Below are positions 55,125-64,000 of a DNA stretch of 64,000 nt, in pieces. A program made the translations under genes and the position numbers. Where the stretch lies: assembly GCF_003144245.1 (NCBI RefSeq), contig NW_020289978.1, positions 806,001 to 870,000 on the forward strand, written 5' to 3'. Every line of letters begins with the position of its first letter. The stretch's first letter is position 1. The notes beneath the pieces were generated by a model, which ran no database searches, was not told the DNA's origin, and was given only the letters and a program-made list of their open reading frames with translations. Origin of the DNA: Jaminaea rosea. Its lineage: Eukaryota; Basidiomycota; Exobasidiomycetes; Microstromatales.

Positions 55125-58100
55125 CTACATCTGCTCCTGATCTGCAAAGTAAGTCCTAAATGCGCTCTCGCTCTTAACAAAGTCGCACTTCTCGACCACT
55201 TCATACACATGCAAGAACAGTTTCGGGAACCTCCTCGTAAAATACCCCAGAAATCCTTCAGGCATAGCGCCCATGCTTCTCCTGAGGGCAGGTGGCATGT
55301 CCTGGTAGTGATGTTTCTTATTGCGCAAGGCGCGAAGGAGGTCGCGGACGGAAGAGCCGTGGTATTTGCGCCACTTGCCTAGGTCGTCCATGAATGCTTT
55401 GTCTACTTTGCGCGTCCAGTCGCCGCCTTCCGTGACGAGGCGAGAGGACGATTCCAGTTGACGGAGCAGGAGCGAGGACTCGGCGTCGTCCGGTGGCGGA
55501 GGCGGAGCGAGTGCTGATGAGGAGGCCGCGGCCGCTGCAGCTGCCGCGGCACCCTGTGATCCGGTCGCCGCCTTCTCCCTCTCAATCACCTCGAGTCGAT
55601 CGCTCACATCCTGCAAGAAGCCCAACCGCTTCGCCGAGTCCCAAAAGTACGGGTGTGCAAGGACCTGCACCGCCCTCAGCCTGCCTGTCGGCTCGGGCTG
55701 GATCATGTTGCGGATCAAATGGCTGGCTTCGTGCCCTTCCTCTCCAAACGCTTCGAGGCGCGAGAGGTTCGACTGGTTCCGCATGATGTTCACCTCCCGC
55801 TCATATCGTGCGCCGAAGGGGTGGTCGCCTGAGGTGAGGAGATAGTAGGATAGGCAGCCGAGCGCAAAGATATCGACTGCGCGGGTCAGGCGAGTGCGTG
55901 ATGACGAGCCATTGGCACTGCTGCCGTTGGCCATGTTCGTAGCCTGGGCAGCCGTCAAGCTGGACGACTGACTGCCCCCCGACGCTTCCTCCAAGCTCAC
56001 ATCCCCCCTCAAGATCTCCGGCGCTCGCCATCCTGCCGTGCCCCCCGGATGATGCATCGTCTGCGAAAAGCTACTCTGCGCCACGGAGTCCAACCGCTTG
56101 CTGAGCCCAAAGTCGGACAGAAGCATCTTGAGCGGCGAAGTCTTGGGTGCGTGTGGATTCGCATACGCAACCAAGATGTTCTGCGGCTTGATATCCCGAT
56201 GAACAATGCTCAGGCCATGCAGGTGCCTCAAACCACCCGCCACCTCCTTGATAGCCCTCTTCGGCTCCAGTCTAACTGCCAAATCCTGCCACTCGTCGGG
56301 TTTTTCAACGAGGTCGCCAAGAGAAGCGGGGCAGAGCTCGAGAGCAATGAAGAGGAAATTGCCCACCTGCTCCTTGTAGAAGTAGCGAATGACATTAGGG
56401 TGATCGTCTGCTGACTCGAGGAGAGAGATCTCCTGTGAAGCTAGGTGGACGAAGTCTACCAGTAGACGCTTGACTGCTACGAGGCGGTTCTGGAATCGAC
56501 CTTTGAACACGACTGTGCCGGATGAGCCGTATCCAAGGACTTCGTCGCTGAGCTGAAGCGCAGGGGTGGCCGAGGCGGCCGCATCGCCTTGTGGTTGCGA
56601 GTTGGCGAGGGCCACGAGTTGGTCCTGCGCTGATTGCGAGCCGGGTCCGATTTGGATCCAGCCGTTGGACAAGGTCGACGAAGAGCCATTTTTCGCCATC
56701 GAGGTCGATTCGCCGTTACTTCTTTGCACTTGCTTTGCAAATCCGCCATCTGCTGCGCCTTCACCTTCTGACCCGCTCTCCTCGTCGGCGCCAGCAGTGC
56801 CTTGCCGCGCTCTTACAGCCGCACCTGATCGCTTGCCGCGCTTGCGACGCTTCTTCTTGACGCCGGCTGCAGCTGAGTCGGCGGTAGTATTACCTGCTGC
56901 TGCTGCTGCTTCTTTGCCGCCAATCTCCTCTGCGAGCAGTGACGCCGCGGCTTGATCTGCCTGAGCTGCTCGCTCGGCCTCAGTGACGGCTGCTGGCGGT
57001 GTCCGCTCGACGATCTCTTCAACCTTGCTCGCTGCGCCCTCCCCTGCTGTCGTGATTGACTCTACCGCGCCTGAACCCTCCTCGTCATTCGATCGCAGGG
57101 TAGACTGCCACTGCAAGTCGAGCTGACTGATCGCTGCATGACTTCGGCCCTGCTGTATCCTACGCTGCTCGACCAGACCTCGCCGCACCGCGAGCGTCAG
57201 AACTGCAATGACGGCTACGGCAACCACCTGTGTCAAGATCGTCTTCTTGGAGGGCACGCGTGCGGGCGTGATCCTCTCCAGTATTGACGGTGAGGGCTCA
57301 GCGGCTTGCTGATCTCTCTGTGTCTGATGATCAGGGTTGGCAGCCCTGTCCGAGATCTCGAGCGGGGTTCTCCTCGACCCGCCAGGCAGGCCGTACTTGT
57401 CCAGCGCCTGCCTTTGCTCTACGTCCACATCTTCTACGCGGTAGCGGCCCATCCAACAACCGAAAGTGCGACATTGCATCGGCTGGTGATCTGAGCCTGG
57501 GATGAGACCCCGTTCTGCTCTCTGCCCTTCATCCAATCCCGCGATAGCTGGCTTGATGTCGCGGAGCACGCCAGGGAACCTTTGCGAGGACATGGCGTAA
57601 AGGGAGCCGGTCTCCGGTGAGAGGGTAAGCAGCGTCTCATCGTCAAGATCTAGAAGGTCATCGTCGTCTTCCTCTCCTTCGTAGCCCTCGAAACCCTCAG
57701 CACGGGCAAAGGGCGGGTGAGGCACCACAATGGGATGAGGATGGACGGGAAGCGGTGTCTGGGGATCGGGCAAGAGGACATCAAAGACGTCGACAACTTG
57801 GCTGTTGATGCTTGCCGTCCAGCTCTGTCGTTTGCCTTCCATGGTGGTGTTCCAGGCGGTGACTTTGGCCGCTCTACCTTCTCGGTCCAACCCCGCTGGC
57901 AAAATCGTCACGCCCTGCTTGGGCGGAGCGCCCGTGCCCAGCGACTCGTGCGACTCAACCCATCGAGCGGCCACGTCTGCGTCGGCAGACTGAGGAGAAT
58001 AAGTTGAGTACTGCAGCGTCTGGCTGAGATGAGGTCGTCTTGGCAGAGAGATGGAAAGCGTGTAGTCGGTCCGAGCCAGATAGGTCCATCGATAGTCCCG

Positions 58101-59030
58101 TCCAGCGGCGCCTTGCTCATTGCTGATTGGGTCCATCATCTCGCTGCCATCTGCCTCCCAAGATATGTCAAGTTGACCAGTGATGACGTCGATGCGAAGA
58201 AGGCGTGTGCGTTTAGTCCCCGTGAAGACTCGACCTCGGTCGCCGGGGAAGGTGAACGGGGACAGGCCGACAAGTTGTGGGAGCGTGAGAGGGAGGCGCT
58301 GAAGGCGAGCTTTGCTCGGTCGCTTGCCCTCGTTTTGGCCGCCATGGGCGTTACTGTGGTCGTCGTTGCGATGGCGCCCCTCATCTGCTGTGAGGAGGTA
58401 GAGGCGACCAGAGGATCCAGGCTCTACGACGTACATCCCGGCGACGTTGAGGAGATGTCGTGTCTGAGGAGGCAAGCCATCGATGGGCACATTGGCCTCC
58501 TCGTATTCTTCGTCATCGCCGCCTGTGATCCCTTCGCTCTCTCTCAGAGGAGATGACAGGATGCGTGCGAGGGACGACCGCCTCTTGCCGTAGTGGGAAC
58601 TGACGAGGGGAGGCAGAGAGATGGACGAGCCATCCAAAATCCATTGCGTCTTGCCGCTTGTCCTGTCTACTGCTGTCAGCGATCCATCAATGGCTGATAG
58701 GATGACCTGCGGGCGCGAGAGCAAAGGGGAGCCACAAAGTCAGCTGCGGGAAGCAAGCAGCTCGTAAGACAGGTGGACGCGCACTAGGTCTGCTAGATAG
58801 AGGTTGTCGATAGCTGATGGAGCATCCAAGCTCGATACGCTCGCCCGCGGATGGGTTGGGGGCGATGATCGATGCTGAAGCGCTCTTGCCGACGCTTGCC
58901 TTGAATTTGACTGAGCCAATGACTGCGTCGAGGTGAATGCTGTTATAAGGACGACGAGAAAGCAAGCTAGTTGGAGGAGGCGAGGCAGACCCTCGCTGCT
59001 CTGCATGCCTTGCTGCGTGCTCCTCGACAT
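55125..59030 (-). CDS. IRE1: Unfolded protein response sensor kinase/endoribonuclease IRE1
   Basis: Two exons (59030-58785, 58706-55125; 78-base intron with a GTGCGC donor and CCCGCAG acceptor) give 1275 aa. A signal peptide (LLQLACFLVVLITAFTS, about 16-38) is followed by the lumenal PQQ-like propeller, starting LVILSAIDGSLTAVDRTSGK. A TM helix spans about 571-588 (VVAVAVIAVLTLAV). The kinase has the glycine loop LGYGSSGTV near 807, VAVKRLL, HRDIKPQN near 914, DFGLSKR near 949 and GGTAGWRAPEIL. The KEN RNase domain closes the protein with SVRDLLRALRNKKHHYQDMP, including the catalytic Arg, Asn and His seen in yeast and human IRE1. On ER stress it cuts an unconventional intron from a bZIP mRNA (HAC1/XBP1/CIB1 type). 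It is divergent from SEC15. Confidence 0.97.
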
Positions 59031-59373
59031 GGGGGCAGATGATCGACTATGTGCGGTCGTACACCTTGGTCGAGAGAATGATCATGGTAGCTTGAAGGGA
59101 GGAGCAAAGCAAGAGAGTGAGAGGGACGGCGGTTTGCTTTTGCCCTTGTTGCTTCGGCGACGAACGAGAACGAGACGAGGTGCTGAGCTCGAGCGCGAAA
59201 TTGGACTGGACCTGCCTGCCTCTTGCCGTCGGTCGGCGTGGAGCGTCGTGTCGAGGTGGGGCGGCGCGGTTCAAGTGGCTCGTGCTCGTCCTTCATCAAG
59301 TTGCCAACCAACACCAAGGGATCCACCAAGGACTTGAAGAACGAGCTGGTCACACCGCAATCCCAGGTCCAAG
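59031..59373. promoter_or_regulatory. Shared divergent promoter, IRE1 and SEC15
   Basis: It is 343 bp between start codons of two secretory-pathway genes. The composition is mixed, with no TATA box. No clear UPR element is visible by eye. Confidence 0.4.
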
Positions 59374-62116
59374 ATGGCGGCGAGGGCCAATCGTCGGCCT
59401 CTGATCTCTCTGCAGGCTCACCTTCAGTCGTTACTCCTCAGCACCTCCCTCGAGTCGTCTACCACCTCACCATCCGATGTCGCCTCGACGAGCAACCTCG
59501 ACTATGCTGCCCAAGACAACCTCCAGCAGCTCGGCCCCATCATCAAATCGCTCGATGAAGCTGGGCAAGCTGATGCCTTTCTACGAGTGCTTCGCGACTT
59601 TGCTCGCGGAGAAGAACAGCGCATTCAGCGTATCTGCGACGACAACAGCACAGACTTCGTATCTGCGGTGGACAAGCTCCTCAAGGTGCGCTCCAGCACC
59701 ATCAGTCTCAAACATCGCGTGGGTGAGCTCAATGAGGAGGTGCAGGCTGGCGGATCGAGCTTGGGCAGCAAGAAAAAGAGCCTCGTCGAGTCGCAAAGGA
59801 CGATGGGGAAAGTCGACGACGCTATTGAGACGCTCCAGCTCTGCTTGAAGGTGCTGGATATGGCTAAGCGCATTGACGTGCTCATCGACGAGCGCAACTA
59901 CTATCCGGCATTACGCTCCCTCGACGAACTGGAGGCGCATCATCTCTCTCCATTGCTGGCGCACGACTTTGCGCACTACCTGCATTCATCACTTCCCTCG
60001 ATGCGCTGGAGAATACGCCAGGCAGTCATCAAGGAGATGAAGGAGTGGCTCTTCGAGGTGCGCCAGAAGTCGAGGACAGTAGGCAAACTGGCGCTCAAAG
60101 CCATGGAGGACAGGCAGAGGAAATGGAGAAGTCGCAGCGAGCGGAAGGGTAGTGATGTGCTGCGGGTAGCCAAGGTCAATGGACCTGTCGAGAGCGTCTA
60201 CAACGAGCGCACAGAGTGTAAGCAGGCGGGCCCAACCGCACGACGAAGGTTCCTGCTGACACGTGCTCTCTCGCCCTGCCAGACTCCTTTATGAACAACT
60301 CCGAGGTGCACATCGACTTCTCGCCTCTCTACCAATGTATACACATTCACGATGTCCTCGACCTACGAGAAGAGCTACAACGCAACTACCAAGAAGATCG
60401 GCGGGCGCAAGCCAACCTCCTCCTCTCTCAAGGTCTCTCCTTTCACCCTTCGAATCCCACATTCCCTGCTTTGCTCGAGGAAGTTGTCGGCTTCTTCCTC
60501 GTTGAACACCACGTGCTGGACACCTGCCCACCCGGATTCAGGAGCGAGCAGGAAGTGGACGACTTGTGGGACGACATGTGTGAGCGAGTTGTGGATATCG
60601 TCAGCATTGGGCTGCGGGACTCGAAGGACACGAGGGTATTCGTGGCAACCAAGGCGGTGGTGCAGACGTTCATCCAGACGCTCGAGGGCTACAGCTTTTC
60701 AGTGGGCAAGCTCAATGCGCTACTTCTCACACTATTCGAGCGCTACGCCCAGCTACTGCGAGACCGGTTCACGAACGACTTCAAGCAGGCAATACGGCAG
60801 TCCGAGCATCAGCCTATGGTTGTCAACACGAAAGAGGAGCTGGACAAGTGAGTGCGAAGCACGGAACGCATATTGTTGCTGATCGGCTGACTTCGATCCC
60901 CTTGCCTCTCGCACAGAGTCCTCAACGTTTGCTGGCTACGGCCGCGTGATGCCCAGTCGCTCAAGGAGCAGCAACTTCCTTTGGCCTTACCTTTCTCCCA
61001 GACATACCCGCTCTGCTGCATGGACATTCGCAGCCTTGTCGACCAGTACTACGTCTTCAGCGACGGCTTCTCGCAACACCATCGCGACATTGATGACATT
61101 CTCAAGAAGGTGAGTCCCACAATGCTGCCCTCGCTGCTGTTTGAAGCCCAAGCTGACTTGAGTCTCTTTGGCCCTCGCGCCCGCAGTCCCTCGACGACCT
61201 CCTCATCCAGCAGGTCTCGAACGCCATCCGACACTCGGTCGAGACCACCTCGAACCTCTCCCAAATCACTCAGATCGTAGTGAACGCCGAGCACTTCAAA
61301 CTCGCCTGCACCAACCTCGAGCGACTCCTCGCGGCTCTCCGTGCCCCGCATCGAGGCGGCACTCTACGACTCGATGCAAGTTCGCACTTCACCGCTACGC
61401 TAGATATAGCTCAGGCGCGCATCGATTCAGCAATCGGAGCGAAGCTCCTCGAATTCATTGAACTTGAGGAGATGGATTGGACACGCGCCTCAGACCCGCC
61501 CACTGGACGGGCCCAGCCTAGTTCGTACATCTTTGAGATGCTGACGTGGCTGGAGACGATGATGGAGTCCGTCCTTGTCCTTCTTCCTAGAGAGACTAAG
61601 TTGAGGGCCTACCGCAGCGCATTCAGGTATGTGGCCAATCAGCTGCTTGACGGGCAGCTGCTGGCGAGGGAGGTGGAGAAGGTCAGTCCGCCGGGATTGC
61701 GGCAATTGCAGAGGGACGTTGAGGCGCTTTGCAGTGAGGGAAGGAGGCTGGTCAGCGCTACGGCTGGTGGTGGTGGATCGGGTTCAGGCGATGCATCAAA
61801 TGGTACGGCTCCTGCGACACCCACCTCGCCGGCACTGGATGTCGCCCAGGCATCGGGTCTTGTGGACGCCATTTGGGCAGAGGCGCGACAGACGATCGCG
61901 ATCGCGCTTGGCGACAATGCCAGCAGCAGCGGTGGCGGCGTCACGGAGTATCTCTCCCCGACCGCAAGATCTACATCGCTACGTGAAGCTCAGCCGGCTA
62001 AGGTGGCTGGCGTGCTCGATCGGCTAGGCAAGTGGCACCTGAGCCGGGGTGAGCAGGAGATTGCTGCGAGGAGGTTCAAGGAGCGTGACCAGGTGGGGAG
62101 AATATTGAGACGGTGA
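59374..62116 (+). CDS. SEC15: Exocyst complex subunit SEC15
   Basis: Four exons (59374-60217, 60283-60847, 60917-61109, 61187-62116; introns 65, 69, 77 bases, each with a CTGAC-type branch site) give 843 aa. Sec15 is the exocyst subunit that binds the Rab GTPase Sec4 on secretory vesicles and tethers them at sites of growth. The family's N-terminal coiled-coil is VDKLLKVRSSTISLKHRVGE, followed by SQRTMGKVDDAIETLQLCL. KRIDVLIDERNYYPALRSLDELE precedes the helical bundles, and YSFMNNSEVHIDFSPLYQ is restored by the first splice. The C-terminal Rab-binding region includes SNLSQITQIVVNAEHF and FRYVANQLLDGQLL. A Gly/Ser insert near 720 is low complexity. Length agrees with human EXOC6 (804) and yeast (910). 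It is convergent with SGF11. Confidence 0.95.
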
Positions 62117-62228
62117 AGTGGCGGACACGGTCACGTTAATGTAGCAGACGTAAATGAAAGATATGGTACAATGAGCGACTATGCTGCCCCCTGCTGCTCT
62201 TTTGCCTCGTGTCTGAATGGCACACGAC

Positions 62229-63108
62229 TCAATACCCTGGCGTGCTTCTCGCCGACGCCGACCCTCTATCGCTGCCAGCGCCGCCTCTGCTTCCCTTGCC
62301 GTATTTGTACCCTTTGCCTCTCCCTCTCCCACTTCCTCCTCGCCCGCCGCCACCACCAACACTCCCACTTGACGGCGAAGGGGAAGTCGCCTTGCTTGCA
62401 GCAGCCATAGCGGCCGCCTGAGCCGCCGCTCCCGCCGCTGCCTTTCGTTTCAGTCCTGCGGACGAGTTCTTACCCAGGCCGCCGCCAAACGATGAGGAGG
62501 ACGACGATGACGACAAAAGTCCTCCTGCAGCTGAGCCTGAGCCATTCCCACTGCTAGCTGTAGCGGCTCCCCCGCCGGATGCCAATCCCATGCACTTGGC
62601 CAGATGAGGTGCATAGCGATTCGAGGCGACGTGCCGATTGCAGACAAGGCAGCGGATCAGCGGGTTGGCGGAGTAATGCGAGGTGGTTAGAGAAGCAGCG
62701 GATGGGGTGGCTGCACTGGAAGATGACGAAGGGTCACCGTTGGTGTTGCCAGCGAGGGAGGACTGCGAGGACGGGCCGATTTCGCCGCCCTGTAACGATG
62801 AGAGGAGGGCCGGGCCCCCGTCACTGCTCGACGCCTCGGCATTCTGCGTCTGCTTCGCTTTCTGCTCTTCTGCTTCTTCCTCCTTGATCCTCCTTGCGCC
62901 AGCTTCCTTCGCATGCGTATCGATGGCTAGCTGCACGAGGTTATCCTGAACGAGAGCATCGAGTAGCCGGCGTGCCTGCGCGAATGATTTTGGATGCGTC
63001 AGTCAGGCTATATGCTCTAATGAGGGGCATTTCCCATCTCACTATGATCGTCTTGGCGTCCGATGAGGATGAGCTAGAGCCGTGAGGATCATCTTGGGTA
63101 GATGCCAT
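62229..63108 (-). CDS. SGF11: SAGA deubiquitinase-module zinc-finger subunit SGF11
   Basis: Two exons (63108-63043, 62975-62229; 67-base intron GTGAGA...GCGCAG) give 270 aa. Sgf11 links Ubp8 to Sus1 and activates removal of ubiquitin from histone H2B in the SAGA complex. The long N-terminal helix that wraps Sus1 is ARRLLDALVQDNLVQLAIDT, followed by HAKEAGARR. It is recovered only after splicing. The zinc finger is CLVCNRHVASNRYAPHLAKC with ligands C131, C134, H146 and C150, a match to the Sgf11/ATXN7L3 finger. The C-terminus is an Arg/Gly-rich tail (GGGGGRGGSGRGRGKGYKYG) that could contact nucleosomes; yeast Sgf11 is only 99 aa, so this tail is an expansion. It is divergent from RGP1, 212 bp apart. 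Confidence 0.9.
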
Positions 63109-63320
63109 GGGCTTTGCATTCGAATCGTTCGTGGTCGAGTGGAGTGGATTGGATGCGAAGGGGACGAAGTTGTGCCCGCGTCGCTCGCCCTCGATTGCGC
63201 ATCTTCGATGGCGGTGGCCCGTGCTGGTGTGGGCGCAACTTGTCGACAGGACTCAACTTGCCTTGTTGCCATCGTGTCCTCTTCGTCCTTCGCGCCCTCC
63301 TTGTTCTTCCTTCAAAAGCG

Positions 63321-64000
63321 ATGGCATCAACGACGTCACCGCTGCCCAGCAACTATCCATTACAAGTCACAGTCACTCCTGCCCAATCGTCATTCTTCGC
63401 AGGAGAGGAGTTGCGATGCCTCATCACGTTTACCAATCTACGTCAGCCAGTCCCGCAGTCGCAACCTCTGCCGTCCACCTCGAGGTTTCCTGCTGATAGC
63501 TGGCAGCAGGCAGGGAGGGCAGCGAGTCACGCATTTCCGTCATCGCAAGGGCACGGACATGGAAGAAGTCAGACCATAGATCTACGCAAGCCTCCGCCTG
63601 GCAAACCTGCGAAAGGAGCTGGCAGTCGAGAGTATGGAGATGATGATGACCACGACGACGATGATTCTCTTGATGGACCTGTCGACGGCAACGCTCTACC
63701 CTCACGCAAACGCATCATTGGTCGCAATGCCACCCCAATGAAGCCTTCGCGCAATGCAAGCGGCTCTGCGAGCACCACAAAACACGCCAAATCAGCCAGC
63801 ATGGCCTTCCTAGGCAAAGGGCCACCTCTCCTCTCTCCAACCTCTCCGGTACGGCCACAGTATGACAGAGCAGAGTCACTGAGCCGACCCTCTTCGTCCT
63901 CTCGCGGAGCTTCGGTGTCTTTCGACGACTCCTTCACCTCCTCATCACCCGCCGCCTCTCGGCCGGGGTCGCGCAAGCCCTCGTCGACGATTCATGCTGC
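63321..64000 (+). CDS. RGP1: RGP1-like Ric1-Rgp1 GEF subunit, 5' part only
   Basis: The frame opens at ATG 63321 and is still open at the window end (about 226 residues), so the gene is partial at its 3' end. The start MASTTSPLPSNYPLQVTVTP leads into AQSSFFAGEELRCLITFTN, the arrestin-like N-terminal beta-strand signature of fungal Rgp1 proteins. This is followed by an Asp-rich stretch (YGDDDDHDDDD) and a Ser/Thr/Pro-rich insert with RKRIIGRN, common in fungal Rgp1. With Ric1 it activates the Rab Ypt6 at the Golgi for endosome-to-Golgi transport. The identification rests on the short N-terminal motif; other arrestin-fold proteins remain possible. Confidence 0.65.
   Translation, partial: MASTTSPLPSNYPLQVTVTPAQSSFFAGEELRCLITFTNLRQPVPQSQPLPSTSRFPADSWQQAGRAASHAFPSSQGHGHGRSQTIDLRKPPPGKPAKGAGSREYGDDDDHDDDDSLDGPVDGNALPSRKRIIGRNATPMKPSRNASGSASTTKHAKSASMAFLGKGPPLLSPTSPVRPQYDRAESLSRPSSSSRGASVSFDDSFTSSSPAASRPGSRKPSSTIHA

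Noticed and set aside
1-64000. Transposons, retroelements, CRISPR arrays, rRNA, biosynthetic gene clusters
   Set aside because: No reverse transcriptase, integrase, transposase, terminal repeats, spaced repeats or cluster-type backbone enzymes were seen; nearly all the DNA is assigned to conserved host genes.

Overview
This window is nuclear DNA of a filamentous or yeast-like fungus, most likely a basidiomycete of the Ustilaginomycotina (smut and relatives). The evidence is GC-rich, tightly packed genes, long serine/alanine-rich low-complexity regions, and few, short introns (65-90 bases, usually GTGAGT...CTGAC...CAG), together with full-length fungal orthologs of UBP14, RFC1, NUP170, POL2, IRE1, SEC15, ELP5, SGF11 and a PXMP4-type peroxisomal protein. 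The phylum call comes from style and protein content, not from a marker-gene comparison.

Layout. 0-8 kb: the 3' part of a DEAD-box helicase (+), a NYN nuclease with LOTUS-like repeats (+) and vitamin B6 synthase PDX1 (-). 8-15 kb: deubiquitinase UBP14 (+), a serine-rich orphan (-) and a PXMP4-like peroxisomal membrane protein (-). 15-24 kb: a single-pass membrane protein (+), an MFS transporter (+) and clamp-loader subunit RFC1 (+). 24-35 kb: nucleoporin NUP170 (-), a CDCA7-type zinc-finger chromatin protein (+) and a short-form tRNase Z with an unusual tail (-). 35-42 kb: Elongator subunit ELP5 (+), ATP synthase subunit k ATP19 (-), a tail-anchored F-box protein (-) and an acidic orphan (-). 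42-51 kb: DNA polymerase epsilon POL2 (+) and mitochondrial carrier RIM2 (-). 51-64 kb: a two-TM serine-rich orphan (-), IRE1 (-), exocyst SEC15 (+), SAGA subunit SGF11 (-) and the 5' part of RGP1 (+).

This is ordinary housekeeping chromosome. There is no operon-like logic, transposon, rRNA, convincing tRNA or CRISPR array. Several neighbours are divergent pairs sharing 200-700 bp promoters (PXMP4/membrane protein, NUP170/CDCA7-like, tRNase Z/ELP5, orphan/POL2, IRE1/SEC15, SGF11/RGP1). Functional themes recur: replication (RFC1, POL2), tRNA maturation and modification (tRNase Z, ELP5), chromatin and ubiquitin (CDCA7-like, SGF11, UBP14, F-box), mitochondria (helicase, ATP19, RIM2) and secretion (IRE1, SEC15, RGP1).

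The least ordinary items are the membrane-anchored NYN-LOTUS protein, the tail-anchored F-box protein, the tRNase Z with a spliced-on acidic tail, the ATP19 intron that only keeps frame with a GC donor, and the CDCA7-type protein, which hints at a HELLS-linked DNA methylation or heterochromatin system.
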